Shown piece after piece: positions 11,397 through 23,434 of a DNA stretch of 64,000 bases. The stretch lies in the NCBI GenBank assembly GCA_016748015.1, contig JAAOMT010000571.1, positions 561,095-625,094 on the forward strand, in the 5' to 3' direction. The position numbers were made by a program, and so were the translations under genes. The number at the start of each line of letters is the position of its first letter. Within the stretch, counting starts at the first letter, position 1. Origin of the DNA: Geosiphon pyriformis (lineage: Eukaryota > Glomeromycota > Glomeromycetes > Archaeosporales > Geosiphonaceae). A model generated the notes under the pieces. That model did not search any database. It had not been told where the DNA came from and worked only from the letters and a program-made list of their open reading frames with translations.

Positions 11397-13232
11397 TTTA
11401 GTATGAAAGATAGCCACATGTAATGTTAGGAGAATGAACAATTTAGCCAAGCAAGAGGACATTATATATTGGCACAGAGATATGAACAATTTGGTTTCAA
11501 TTGTTACTGAGACGAAGTTAAAAGATAAGGTTTGGCCTTGGATTGCTAATAAATTCGATGGTGTTCAGGTCTTCGTTTCTGGTTTGGATTCTGGTTACCT
11601 TGGTTCTGGTGTAGTGATCATTATGAACAACGCTCTGGCAAAACATGTATGTAAAGTTTTTGAGGTTCCTGGTTGTCTTTTGTCTGTCAAGCTGCTTTTC
11701 AAAAATAAGCTGTCAGTGTTGATTCTGGATTTGTATACTGATGCTTCAGTATCTGTGTGCTTTTCACAAGTAGACGAGATAAATTTCTTAATTGCTAAAG
11801 CTGTTAATGAGTCTTCTTTCATGATATTGGGTGGCAATTTCAATGAAGATGGCTCTCACAGATGTGCTAGTTTCAGGAAATGTTTTGATTTGGGTTTGGT
11901 TAATGCCTTGGGAGGGAGTCTGTTTGGGAAGAATGCGACTTGGACCAATTCTCGAGGGGTGACCAAGACTATTGATTATGTGTTTGTGTCATCAAGCTTG
12001 GTCAACGCAATCTTAAATCATAGTGTAACCAGAGTTGATGAATATTTTGATACTGATCATAGGGCTGTTACTGTTTCTGTGGACCTGGGTGGTCTTTTGG
12101 ATGTTAATTTAATGTCTTTTCACAAACAGACGAATAAAAATCGTTGGAAGTTCAATTTTAAGGATACTACAGCTGCCAAATGGGCTGCATTCAAGGAATC
12201 TTCTACTGCCACCATGGCAATGTTTAAGTGTGAGTTTGATGCTGCTCTATTGTTTCTGGATCTGAATACTATGTGAGACATCGTCTGCAAAATTGTGTAC
12301 TTATCAGCAAATGATGTTTTCAAAAAGAAATGGTTAAAGAGTTATGATAATGTGTTTACTAAGGAATCTTCTAAGTTTCACAAGTTAGAACTTTTGGTGT
12401 CTAAACTAGTTAAAGCATCACATTTGATTTCCTCTGAGGAATTTGTTGCATTATTGGGTATGTGGAACTCATTAGATACTACAAATGCTTCTGTAGTGGA
12501 GTCTTTTTTTCTTTCAGGGTCGCATTTTGAGGTCATAAGATCTGTCTTGTTCAGAGTCAAGAAGTTGTATCGTTCCTCTAAATTGTCCGAGTCGAAGTGT
12601 GCTAAAGAATTTCGTATTAGATCAGTGGTTAGTAGGAGAATAAAAAGTTTTGAGGTAAATAAGGGTCATACTATTAGAAGTGTGCTAGAGCACCTCTTTC
12701 ACAAGATGGTATTGGATCACTTGGTTGTTGATGATAAACTGGTTTTGGATTCTAGTTTAGTTAAATCTAAGGTGGATATTATCATGGAAGACTGGACTAG
12801 AAAATGCGAGTTGGTCACTGATATCTCTGCTGATTGGTGTCACCAGTACCAACTCTTGATGTACGTATTTGATGATGTATTTTTAAGAATAATGGACCCT
12901 ATTAGTTCTGTTGAGTTGTTTGGTATTGTTTCGGACTTGCCTAATGATAAGGCTGCTGGTTTGTCTAGTATTTCGAACGAGCTTTAGAAGCATTGTGACA
13001 AATCGGTTTTGAATATGTTGTTGGTGCTCTTGAACTTTTGTTTGCTCTGTGAGTCAGTTCCTGGTCTTTGGAAGGAAGCCTGAGTGTTTATGATCCCCAA
13101 GTCTTATGAATAGGAAGGAGTTCTTACGAACACCTGACTCATTGCTTTGATTGAAACCACTCATAAGATCCTTTCAAAGATCCTATTGAACAGGATTTCT
13201 TTAGCATGCAGTACTCACAACATTCTCCATGG
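11397..13232 (+). pseudogene. LINE1 ORF2, 5' part: APE endonuclease and start of reverse transcriptase
   Basis: The endonuclease begins ATCNVRR at about 11,410 and shows TETKL, GGNFNEDGS (the catalytic GDFN Asp is Asn here), TIDYVFVSS and TDHRAV, the usual order of APE-type nucleases that nick the target. Stops at 12,274 and 12,985 break the frame. RT follows (DLPNDKAAGLSSISNEL and onward) until 13,232, where family C interrupts the coding sequence. The RT frame resumes at 23,435. Confidence 0.85.
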
Positions 13233-14135
13233 TGTTACAGGTGATTATTTTTGCTGTTGAATTAAATAACAAACCTGTAATTTGGTGCTCAAAAGCTACT
13301 TCCATTGAGACTGTTCTGCAGGTGCTGTATCTGAAGGTTTTGATGTATCTGAAGGTTTTGGTTAATCTGAAGGTTTTGGTTGAGTCTTTTGTATAATGAA
13401 CAGAGATTCAATAGTGTCGATAGTAGAAATATTTTCCAAGAGTTTTCCCAATTTCTTTCTCAGTGTGGTGGCCAGATTTAGTCTGGCAGTTGTGCCCTTC
13501 TAGTAAGCTATCCGATAATATATAAAAATCCTACCTGTATTTCTGGGTCTTTTACCAGGCTATTCTTGATGTCAATAACTCAGCACTTAATTGTTTATCA
13601 ATTAGTATATAACCACAAATCAAAATAAAATAAAGAAAAAGAAATAAAAGAAAATAAAGAAAACAAAAAAATAAGCCAAGGCGATTTGCAGATTAATATC
13701 CTGTCAATAGTCATGATCAAGAGCTATTGTTCCAGTATGGTCAAGTATCAATTACTATCAACATGAAGGGTTAATAGTGGGGAAGTGGATAAAGATATAA
13801 AATAATTATTTATTTAATGATTGCGTTTTTAGGCTAAGGATTCTGTGGTATCAATTCTGTCTTTTCTGTTTCTAACACTATTGCTATATATACATAATTG
13901 AGATTCTTCAATTCCTCGATTTTTTGCAACAAGAATCCTGGAATTTCTGGAATCCTGCGATTCCTTTGAGAGGAATCCTGGAATTCTGGAATCCTGCAAT
14001 TTCTTGTTGGGAATCCTGAAATTCCTGGAATCCTGCAATTCCTGAGAGGAATTCTGGAATTCCACATTTTACTATGCTTACTTCTGATTGGCTAATAATT
14101 ATGCTAATATATTTCTTATATTTCTATGAGTAACA
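13233..14135 (-). repeat. Family C 3' LTR (903 bp)
   Basis: It begins TGTTACAGG and ends GAGTAACA on the plus strand, matching 22,532-23,434 in length and throughout. It contains a roughly 18-bp tandem motif (ATCTGAAGGTTTTGGTT type, 13,326-13,381) and a degenerate minisatellite built on GGAATCCTGGAATTC (13,905-14,062). ORFs over the minisatellite are not genes. Confidence 0.9.
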
Positions 14136-14150
14136 TTATTTCCTCCTTTT
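14136..14150 (-). promoter_or_regulatory. Polypurine tract of family C
   Basis: On the minus strand AAAAGGAGGAAATAA lies directly against the 3' LTR, the expected primer site for plus-strand DNA synthesis. Family B has GAAAGGAGAGGATAA at the same place. Confidence 0.75.
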
Positions 14151-15231
14151 AATATTGAGCTCTGTCAAAATCTAACTCATGTAATTCCTCCTCTTGAAGT
14201 ATTTCCTGGATTTTGTTTTCTAGAATTACTTGTGTTATTTGGGTCTGTAATTTTTCAAATTGAGCATTGGTGATTTTTCCCAATTGATTACTGGTAACCA
14301 GATCCATTGCTCTGTTGAGCAATATTTTTGGTTTATCTTAAAATGCTGTGTGTATTCAGTATATTGCTTGGACTTGTGTAGATAAGTTCTTCTTTTCCAC
14401 AAAATGTTCTAATTGTTGTAGTATTCTTTTGTCGAATAATCGCTTTGTTTTATCCGTATATAGATTCTGAATATTTATGTGTTGTCCCAAGTAAAAATAA
14501 CAATAGTTTCATGGAAATTGTTGTATCCACCAATTCTAAGTTTCTTTAGTCAACTCTTGATATAGTGACTCTTTTGTCAATTTTTTTATTGCTAATTTTA
14601 CTTTTGCCATAATTTTGTCCACAGTATTTTCAGTTTTCTTCTGTGTTCTGAGTTGAAATGTCTTTCTAGTATTTTGATATCAAATGGTTTGTTGATTGAT
14701 TGTAATCTCCATTTCTTGGTGTTGGATTAATTGAAAGAGTTGTTGTGCTAGTAAGTGAATGTTGTCTGTAATTTTCATTTTTCTGATATTTCCTGTCATG
14801 TCTACCATGTCTTTATATATTCTTTTGATGGATCAATTTAACGTGTTGTTGTCAATAATAATAATTGGTTCCAGATCTCGTGGAATCTTATCTGGTTGGA
14901 CTAATATTCTCTGTACTCCTAATTGTGGAATATTATTGGTAGATGGTAGTGTAATGTTGTGATATGGTTTCAGTCCATCTCCATGTGCTGCTTTGGTTAA
15001 AATTTTGTTATTCAATCTTAATTTGTAAGCTCCATTTCCTAGAATTTCTTCTATGTGAAATGGTCTGTCCTATTTGGGGTTAAATTTTCCACTCCATTGT
15101 TTTTCCGCTTTGGTACGATGTAGTAATACTTTGTCTCCGATCTTGAATTCAACTGGTTTGTCTGGTAGTTGACTATCATGTCTTTCTTTCTGTGTTTCTT
15201 GTGATTTTTGAATATTATCAGCTGCTCTTCT
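14151..15231 (-). pseudogene. Integrase C-terminal tail and post-integrase ORF, family C
   Basis: Reading minus from 15,231, a segment with FKIGDKVLLH and SGKF resembles the usual integrase C-terminal beta-barrel. From about 15,000 on, a Lys/Gln/Ile-rich helical region continues to HELDFDRAQY-stop immediately before the polypurine tract. Family B has a matching ORF at 35,435-36,106 ending NFDFDGAQF-stop. Several stops break this copy. No known domain was recognised; it may be an accessory ORF or a long pol extension. Confidence 0.6.
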
Positions 15232-16200
15232 TCATTTGTTTTCCAATGTTTCTATTAAGTCATATGTTTTTTTCAGCAATGTTTCTTGAAAATTTTCAGC
15301 TGGATATGTATTAATTTCTCTCTCTACTGGTAACATTGCTATTTTCCCATATACTAATTCAAATGGTGTTGCTTGTGTAGTATCCTGTTTCGTTGTCCAA
15401 TAAGCAAATAGTACTGATAGTATGAACAAATCCCAATTGTTCTGGTTTTCTTGACTGAGCTTGGCTATTGCTTTACACAATGTTCTGTTGAATCTTTCTA
15501 CTAATCCGTTGGTTTGTGGATGGTATGGTAATGATAATAGTCTCTTAATTCCGAATCTTTGGCTTAATTCTGTTAATGTTCTGTTCACAAAATGAGTTCC
15601 TTGGTCTGATAATAATTCTTTTGGACATCCATGTTGACAAATCAAATCCTGATGAACGAATTTGGCAACGGATTCTGCATTCGCTCTTTGAATTGCTTTT
15701 ACCTCTGGCCATTTAGTAAGATAGTTCATAGTTACTGCTATGTATTTGTTTTCTCTGCTGGTGATTGTTAATGGTCCGACTAAATCAATTCCCATATGGT
15801 CAAATAGTTGTCCCACTTTGATTGGTCTTAATGGTTTACTGGGTTTTGTTCCTCCTCTTTGCTGACAAGCATCACAATTTTGCACATATTAAATGATGTC
15901 TGGATATATTGATGGCCAATAGTATTTTTTTCTAGTTCTTTCTATGGTTGCTTCTTTGTGAAAATATCCTGCTGTTGGATTTGAATGCATGTTGAATAAT
16001 ATTGTCTCTTTTTCTGGCTCCATAATTACTCTGGTTGGTTGATCTGGATCCCTTCTATTTTTCCAATAAAGTATATTTTGGTGAGTAATGAAATATTTTG
16101 ATTGGTGTTTAATACTCCTTTGTTCCGTATGTGATAAATTTTTTTTGAACTGTTGAGTGTTTAGATAATGTTGCAATTGTTGATATTTTTGTATGTTCAT
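15232..16200 (-). pseudogene. Integrase, family C
   Basis: An N-terminal HHCC zinc module is present (MHSNPTAGYFHKEATI, then CDACQQ), split by a stop near 15,889. The catalytic core has all three acidic residues in context: GIDLVGPLT, LLSDQGTHFVN and TNGLVERFN. This is the DDE integrase that inserts element cDNA. The frame is otherwise open across the core. Confidence 0.85.
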
Positions 16201-16229
16201 CTTTTTGTTGTATTTTTCGTTGGTATTAT

Positions 16230-17525
16230 TCTGGTTTTATTATATTTTTGGGTTGAAATGTTCTTAGATTTGTTTTATTTGCAATAAACCATCAGCATTT
16301 CCATTGTCTTTTCTCTTTTTGTAATGTATAGTATAATTGTATAGTGTGAGTGCCATTTTCCATCTTGACTGTCTTCCATTTCCAAATTCTTGTTTTTGGA
16401 GTGATGTTTATCCCTTGTGATCTGTATATACTTTAAACTTCTGGCTCAAGTATTCTTTTCATTTTATGACAGCCCAATATATTGCTAAGTGTTCTTGTTC
16501 TGGTGTTCTATAGTTCTTTTTGGCTGGTGTTAAATCTCTGCTGGCATATGCTACTGAATGTTTTCTGCCATCTGGTCCTCTCTAAGATAATACTGCTCTC
16601 AATGCTTGGCCAGATGCATCGGTGGTGATAATAAATGGTTTGCTGTAATCTGGATAGATCAGTACTGGAGTTTGGATAAGCTTTTTCCTCAGAATACCAA
16701 AAGCTTCTTGTTGACTTTCTGTCTATTTATATTTTGCATTTTTGTTTTGTAGTTGATTGAGTGACTGTGCTATCTTGGAAAAGTTCTTGATAAAATAACA
16801 ATAGTAGCTGGCAAATCCCAAGAATGATTTCAGTTCTGTTATATTGGTCAGCACTGGAAAGTTCTTTACTATCTCTATTTTCTCTGGATCCGTTTTGATG
16901 CCATCTTTGCTAACTATGTGTCCCAAGAATTTGAGTTCTGTTTTGCCAAAGAAGCATTTTGTCGCATTCAACTTCAGTCCTGCCCTTCTCAGTCTTTCGA
17001 ACACTTATTGAAGATGATGAAGATGATCATCAAACATCTTTGAAAATACATTGGTGTCGTCCAAGTATACAGCTACTGATTTCCACAATAAGCCAGTATA
17101 AACAATTTTCATTAGCCATTGGAATGTTGCTGGGGCATTGGTTAAGCCGAATGGCATCACTTCAAATTCGAAATTCCCTTCTCTAGTAGTAAATGCCATT
17201 TTCTCTTTGTTAGCTGAATTCATGGCTACTTACCAGTAACCACTGTCCAAATTTAATGTAGAAAACCATTTGTTCCCACTGAAAGCATCGAATAATTCCT
17301 GTATTCATGGAGTTGGATAACTGTTTTCACAAGTTACACCATTGAGTTCCTGTAGTCTACACAAAACCAGATTTTTCTATTTTTCTTATGAATGAGTACC
17401 ACTGGTGATGACCATGGACTTATTGATGGTTGAATTAGCCCATTGTCAAGCATTCTGTTTATCTCTTGACGAATAATCTTGTGGCTGGCTGGCAACACTC
17501 TGTATGCTCTTTGTTTGATTGGCAT
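16230..17525 (-). pseudogene. Reverse transcriptase and RNase H, family C
   Basis: RT motifs appear in order on the minus strand: SPWSSPVVLIHKK, FCVDYRN, FEVMPFGLTNAPATFQ and the active site VYLDDTNVFS (about 17,060). The thumb and RNase H regions follow (LGHIVSKDGIK, then PFIITTDASGQALRAVLS). Stops near 17,330, 17,004, 16,722 and 16,590 interrupt, typically where a Trp or Gln is expected. It copies element RNA into DNA; this copy is dead. Confidence 0.85.
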
Positions 17526-17702
17526 TGCATCTCCAGTCTTGATCTGATGCTAAATAATATTAGTTCGGCCAAACTCATTTTCGCTGGCAAAGATGTCATT
17601 GAAATTGTTGAGTAACATCTTGAGCTGCATACATTGGAGTGGATCTAAGTTTCTCATGTTCACTTGTTCTAATTGTTCTGGTTGGAGCAAATAACATTCG
17701 TC

Positions 17703-18488
17703 TCATCCATAGATTGTCTGTGATGTGATGTCAACATATCCACAAAGTTGTGGAAAGTCTGGAATGGAGTTGGGTGGTTGGTTTTCTATTTCTGTGGTTA
17801 AATATCTGATGGTAATTCCTTCTGGTATGTTGATGACATTGCCAGTGTTGTTGTAGATGAGAATTTTTATGCTGCTATAGCTTTTGGCTGGTATGTAGAG
17901 ATTGATCAACCCAATCTCTCCTGATTCACAAAGGGTTGCTTTCGCTTCAAAAATCTGTTCTTGCTCCTTTTCCTTCCTTTCTATTGCTAACATATACTGG
18001 CTATATAATGGGATAGAGATAGCTTGACCAGTTGAGATAATTTCTCCTTGGCCAACAGTTTTTTCCTCTGCCATGTTAACTGGTATATTTATTCTATCTG
18101 TGGATCCAAATCCCTGTATTCCTCTTGCCGTTATTCCTAATTCCTCCCTCTTTCCCACTGATACTAACTGAGCTATTCTAACCAGAGGCAGAAATATTGT
18201 CTGTGCTATCTTTTCATTGGGCTCTATTACATAGGCTTTTTCTGAGTTATTTTGTAACATAGCGATGATATTTTCTACATATTCCGCATCAATTATTTCT
18301 TCTCTTATATTGATCCCTCTTTTTACTAAGCTACTCCTAGATGCTAATTGAACCATTGTTGTTGCCAGAATTTCTAGTGCTATTTTCAGATCAATGCAGG
18401 TACATGAATGCAGTTCTAATTTGATGGCATCTTTTCCTGGATATCTCAGATCAAACTCTGCATCCATATTATGCACATGTTCTGGCAT
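17703..18488 (-). pseudogene. dUTPase domain, family C
   Basis: The five-motif layout is retained: AEFDLRYPGKD, MVQLASRSS, REEIIDAEYVEN, NEKIAQTIFLPL and RGIQGFGSTDR. In motif 3 the Gly residues seen in family A (RGGVIDAGYTGD) are Glu here, each explained by GGA-to-GAA. The catalytic Asp and Tyr remain. The domain sits between the Cys-rich module and RT, as in families A and B. The Gly losses at the active site probably abolish activity. Confidence 0.8.
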
Positions 18489-19799
18489 AATACCTTCCCT
18501 ATTGTCACTATACTATTTCAACTCTTGTTTCTTGGAGAGATCTGGTAGTGCAATGTATTGTTCATAGTTTACATTGGGTTTTGAATCTGAGTCTGAATCG
18601 TTTTCATCATTATTGTCAATTTGAACGGAGCTTGAACCATTGTTATTGTCATCATTGTTGGAGTTTGAATCGCGATTGATCAGCGATTCTGATTCTGATG
18701 TGCAGCTGCTGATTGGTTCTTCTTCTTCAGGGATTGAGTAGATTATGCGTGGTGGTGGATTGTAAATAAGGTCATACTCATCACAATACTGGAAGTCATA
18801 GGGAATTAGGCAGTGTTGATATAGTCAAGCATTCAACTGCTCTAATTGTTGTTCTTGTTCTTCTCTTGTGGGTGCTAATTCTTGGTAGTGTTCATGGAAT
18901 TGTTCCAGATTCAGGAGGTTTATGATGGGTTCTGCATCTCAGTCAAGCTCTAAAGGTTCTGGAGGATTGTCTTTGATTGTTTTTATTTTTTCTGGCGTCG
19001 CCTCTTCAATTTTTGCAAGTGTCATTCACCAAATTTTGTTGTCATCATGTGAACAACTGTCCAGTCACTGCACAGCTTTTCTCCAGGCTGCTTCTATTGA
19101 GGTTCCTTTTCTTATCCAGTCACTTATTAGAATTGTGTATTGACATGACACGTCACATGTTCCTCCCCATCCTGGGATGTCGTTCCATATCTCTTCATCT
19201 AGCAAGGTCTTCTCACAAGCAAGACAAGATTGGTTATCCCATTTTTCTTGTCTCTTTGGTCATCCGAAGTGTTCGAGTAAGCATGGACAACAGTAAAATT
19301 TTGTTGTGGTATGGTATTCCTCATTGTTACTACAGCATACACCCATTGATGACAATTTCTTGCCACAATCAACACATATAAGCTTAAGTCAATGATAGGT
19401 AGATTGTTGTGGAATAGTGTAGGTGTTATAAGTGGTGGTGGTTTGGGTGGTCTCTTTTTCTTTTCCTTTCCCTTTATTTTCTTTGTCTTCTTCCCATTCC
19501 CAGCTTGATGTCAGTTCGCTCTCATCATTGTCAGTTCATGTCAAGTTATCGGTTTTCCAGGTAAGTTCTTCTTTTTGTTTCCCTTTTTTCTTGTTGTTGT
19601 TGTCCCAGGAGAATATTGGCGGCAGTTTGTTGTGCTCTTTGTCAGCCCACAATACTTGGTAGGCTTCCCAGGTTGGCTTTTCTTTCTCCTCCTCCAGTTT
19701 GATCAATAGTTTCTCTCTTGAAGGAGTTTTGAAGTGGCCAAACATGGCCGGAACATGTATATGTTGGTCCTGATATATTAGCTGGAGTTTTTGGGTGTT
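18489..19799 (-). pseudogene. Cys-rich module and acidic linker between protease and dUTPase, family C
   Basis: Minus-strand frames from about 19,400 to 19,150 show CGKKLSSMGVCC, FYCCPC, SCLACEKTL and CDVSCQYTILISDW, the same cysteine ladder as in families A and B. It is followed by a helical region and a low-complexity acidic Ser/Asn/Asp stretch near 18,560-18,740. Multiple stops break it. Apparent plus-strand ORFs here are shadows. Confidence 0.65.
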
Positions 19800-20411
19800 T
19801 CAGTCTAACATTGCATTGACTTTGGATAACCAGTCATTACCAATGAGAGCTTGGTATTGAGTGGTTTCTATTACTAGAACTTTGATGAGAGTCATGATGC
19901 CATTGACTTCAAAAGGAAAGTCGTCAATTTTGCCAATTGGAGTTTTGGTTGCTCCATCAGCTGTGATGATTCTGGCGCTGGCAGCTCGATCAACTCGGTG
20001 ACCTAATTGATCCATGAGTTGTCTTGTGATTATGCTGCCTGCAGAACCACTGTCCAGGATCAATTTGATGGATTGTCCTTTGACTTTGGCATCAGTGTAC
20101 ATCGCGGTGATTGGTTTGGCTTCAAGAGTGGCTTCACTAAACAATGGTGTTGCAGCTGTTTCTTTGAATTCGAATGGGAAGATAGTGGCCAATGACTTGT
20201 CTTCGATGATGGTAGTAAGTGGGATATTACTGGTGAGTAATTGTTTTGGGGTAAATGCTGGGTTATTGGTTGAAGCGTCTTCTGAGGTGACCAGAAGACT
20301 TAAATAGTCCTGGGAATTTGGGTTTTGGACACGACTAGTATTCAAATTCTGGGTGCATGATCTTGATGGTGGGTCTAGCAAACGGGGAATCAGTTGGTGA
20401 ACAACCATCAC
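19800..20411 (-). pseudogene. Aspartic protease, family C
   Basis: Retropepsin-like frame with the active site LILDSGSAGSIITRQL and a later ALIGNDWLSKVNA motif that recurs in families A and B. The DSG triad is intact. No genuine start is present because it is part of a gag-pol frame. Confidence 0.8.
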
Positions 20412-20439
20412 TGATCTCCAGTTTTAAGTGACTCTGGAT

Positions 20440-22490
20440 CGAGGGTTGCCTGATGTCATTTGAGTTGGGTTCTGGGGCGGTGTTTGAATTGGTTGGAGTT
20501 GATAGATGATTTGTGACTGTGGTTAATATATTACTTGTGGCTGCGGCTGATAAATCGGAGGTTAATATACTGGCAGTTAATAGATTGGTTGCTGCATCAT
20601 TGGCAGGTAATTATTCCGATATTGGTCTTGACTTTGATTTGGATAATGATTCGGAGTTTGGAACTGGTGATCAGGGTTTCGATATTGATTTTCCGATCAT
20701 TGGTTATTTAAACACTGGCAACAGTCAATTTGGATATGTTCTTGGTTACCACAATAATGGCAGATATGCATTTCCTGTTGCCACTGTTGATTGGTTGATG
20801 AAGATGAATGCAGTTGATTTTGGCCACAATTAGGATGTCCTTGATTATTGCATCGTTGTGAAGGCTGATAAATGGCATAATTGTCAGCTAAGTATCCTTC
20901 CAATCTCTTATTAATTAATTCACTGAACTTCTCCAATTTGAAATCCAATTCAGATGATCCGTTCATTACTAGATTAACGGCTTGGGTATGGTTAGCCTCT
21001 GACTCAGTGGATTCAAAATCTTTGGTGTGTGTGACTGTGTTTTGAAGTGTGCCAGAATGCAACGGACATACATGTTGCAAGATGCTGCTGTGTAGGCCAC
21101 AGATAAACTGGTTGAGTATCTGTGGTGCTGTGAAATAGTCATTATCAATTGCTTAAATTTGGTGCAAGTTTCGATGAAAGCGTCCCAAGTAAGTGGTGAC
21201 TGCTTTAGTTTCTTCTTGTTTTATGGTGGTGAATGTATTGACTAGGCAATTGATGCTATTGTTGTTGCTGAAGTATCTTAGGAATTTTACTTTGAAGACA
21301 TTGAAATCTTGTGGTTTATTAACCAAGCTCTGATACTATGAATTGGCAGTATCCTTGAAAAAGTAGGGAATGGCTTGCATTACTCGAGTGTCATTCCATC
21401 CATTGGCTGCAATGGCCTTTTTTACATTATTCAGTCATATTTGAGCGTCATCTTCTTTGCCAGTAAAGTTGTCAAGTTTTGCGATGGGTGCATAGGCCAT
21501 TGGGTCTAAGTTAGGTGGTTGTGGTGGCTGTTGAAGTAGTTGTTGGGGTGGTAGTTGAAGTGGCTGCTGTATGGGTTCGGCTATGGGATTAATTAGTGGT
21601 TGATTGATGATAATTACTGGAGGTAAGTTTTGCTGATTAATTAATTCGGAGTTTTGATTTCTTGGATTTGGCGGCGTTTGAATATTTGGAGTTTTAATTT
21701 CCGGATTTTCTAACTGTTGCTGAGTTTGAATGTTCGGGGTTTCAACTTCCGGGTTTTCAAGTATCAGGTGTAAGTAAGTGAATTCTTAATCCTCTGATTC
21801 TTCTTCCTTTTTTTCTGATTCTGCTGCTTTCCATGGATCAAAGATTCCGAAATCTGGTGGAGGCGGTGGTGATCAAAGTCCTAATGGGGTTGATGATCGC
21901 AAATTAAATCCCTTAAAGTATTTGCCATATAGTCCTAACAATTCTGTTTTCCTTTGTCTACTTTGGAATAGGAATCATCCAAATGCTGATGTTACAGTTG
22001 ATGGAAACGCGTTGGTTGATGATATGTTGATGGCATTTCCAGGTGTATAGTGGTAGGATGGATTGCTTGGGGATTCAACTCTGTTTTTCTTCCAAGCAGG
22101 TGGCTGTAATTTTCTGGGTGTTACTGCTGATGTTTGTAATTTTCCCTTGCCTTTACTAGCGTATGTAATTGGATATCTTTGTTGAGTGTGGTGTTCAATT
22201 TCTTTGTTGATCTCAGTGATGATGGATGCAAAATTATGATTTATTGGTAGGTTGGTGTTTTGAATTAATTCTTTATAGAAAGTTTCTCTTGCTGATTCAG
22301 TATTCACTAGTGTTCCTAATAAAAAAGAAATCTTTTTGTTGACGTAGAAATTGAAGGCTGATTCGGCGGATATATGATTGTGGTTTAATCCCAAGTATTA
22401 ACAATAGTGTTGAAATAAGGATTTTGCGAATCCTAAATGGTTTGCTCCTAAAATTTCTGATTCTGCCACTTTTGGTTTGGTGTTGTCGGT
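20440..22490 (-). pseudogene. Gag, family C
   Basis: The frame opens near 22,469 at GTG in the context AAAAGTGGCAGAA; an upstream in-frame TGA and no ATG precede it. It proceeds through an N-terminal helical segment, Pro/Gln-rich linkers (about 21,510-21,740), a capsid-like core (GWNDTRVMQAIPYFFKDTA), NHTQAVNLVMN and a CX2CX4HX4C knuckle CHYCGNQEHIQIDC near 20,720. Stops interrupt it at several likely Trp and Gln positions. Confidence 0.7.
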
Positions 22491-22517
22491 GCTGGTTCTC
22501 TGTAGGATTATATCTCA

Positions 22518-22529
22518 CAGGAAGCACCA
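22518..22529 (-). promoter_or_regulatory. Primer-binding site, family C
   Basis: On the minus strand TGGTGCTTCCTG starts two bases inside the LTR terminus TGTAACA, as in family A. Confidence 0.65.
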
Positions 22530-22531
22530 AA

Positions 22532-23434
22532 TGTTACAGGTGATTATTTTTGCTGTTGAATTAAATAACAAACTCGTAACTTGGTGTTCAAAAGCTATTT
22601 CCGTTGAGGCTGTTCTGCAGGTGCTGTATCTGAAGGTTTTGATATATCTAAAGGTTTTGGTTGATCTGAAGATTTTGGTTGAGTCTTTTGTATAATAGAC
22701 AGAGATTCAATAGTGTCAATAGTAGAGATATTTTCCAAGAGTTTTCCCAATTTTTTTCTCAGCGTGGTGGCCAGATTTAGTCTGGCAGTCGTGCCCTTTT
22801 AGTAAGCTATCCGATAATATATAAAAATCCTACTCATATTTCTGGGTCTTTTACCAGGCTATCCTTGACATCAATAACTCAGCGCTTAATTGTTTATCAA
22901 TTAGTATATAACCACAAATCAAAATAAAATAAAGAAAAAAAAATAAAAGAAAATAAAGAAAGCAAAGAAATAAGCCAAGGTGATTTGCAGATTAGTATCC
23001 CATCAATAGCCGTGATCAAGAGTTATTGTTCTAGCGTGGTCAAGTATCAATTACTATCAACATAAAGGGTTGATAGTGAGAAAGTAGATGGAGATATAAA
23101 ATAATTATTTATTTGATGATTGCATTTTTAGGCTAAGGATTCTGTGGTATCGATTCTGTCTTTTCTGTTTCTAACACTACTGCTATATATACATAATTGA
23201 AATTCCTCAATTCCTCGATTCTTCATGACAGGAATCTTGGAATTTCTGGAATCCTGTGATTTCTTTGAGAGGAATTCTGGAATTCTGGAATTCTGCAATT
23301 TCTCGTTGGGAATCCTAAAATTCCTGGAATCCTGCAATTCCTGAAAGGAATCCTGGAATTCCACATTTTACTACGCTTACTTCTGATTGGCTAATAATTA
23401 TGCTAATATATTTCTTATATTTCTATGAATAACA
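22532..23434 (-). repeat. Family C 5' LTR (903 bp)
   Basis: Same length as the 3' LTR, with TGTTACAGG...GAATAACA ends. Differences from the 3' LTR are scattered and mostly transitions. It carries the same tandem motifs (22,626-22,680; 23,194-23,361). It ends exactly where LINE1 RT sequence resumes (GACAATTTTTTGG). Confidence 0.9.

Larger units (their letters stand above)
13233..23434 (-). mobile_element. Ty3/gypsy-type LTR retrotransposon, family C, full length
   Basis: It has two 903-bp LTRs (13,233-14,135 and 22,532-23,434). On the minus strand, gag, protease, Cys-rich module, dUTPase, RT, RNase H, integrase and a post-integrase ORF follow in order. It is inserted inside LINE1 RT. Flanks ATGG (left) and GCAG (right) are compatible with a 4-bp duplication of GCGG decayed by transitions. 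Primer-binding site and polypurine tract are both present. All coding parts carry stops. Confidence 0.9.

Noticed and set aside
13829-14065. ORFs over the GGAATCC minisatellite in both family C LTRs
   Set aside because: They are translations of a tandem repeat inside an LTR, with no codon conservation.
19432-19662. Plus-strand ORFs across 18.9-20.8 kb
   Set aside because: They are shadows of the minus-strand family C pol and gag frames.
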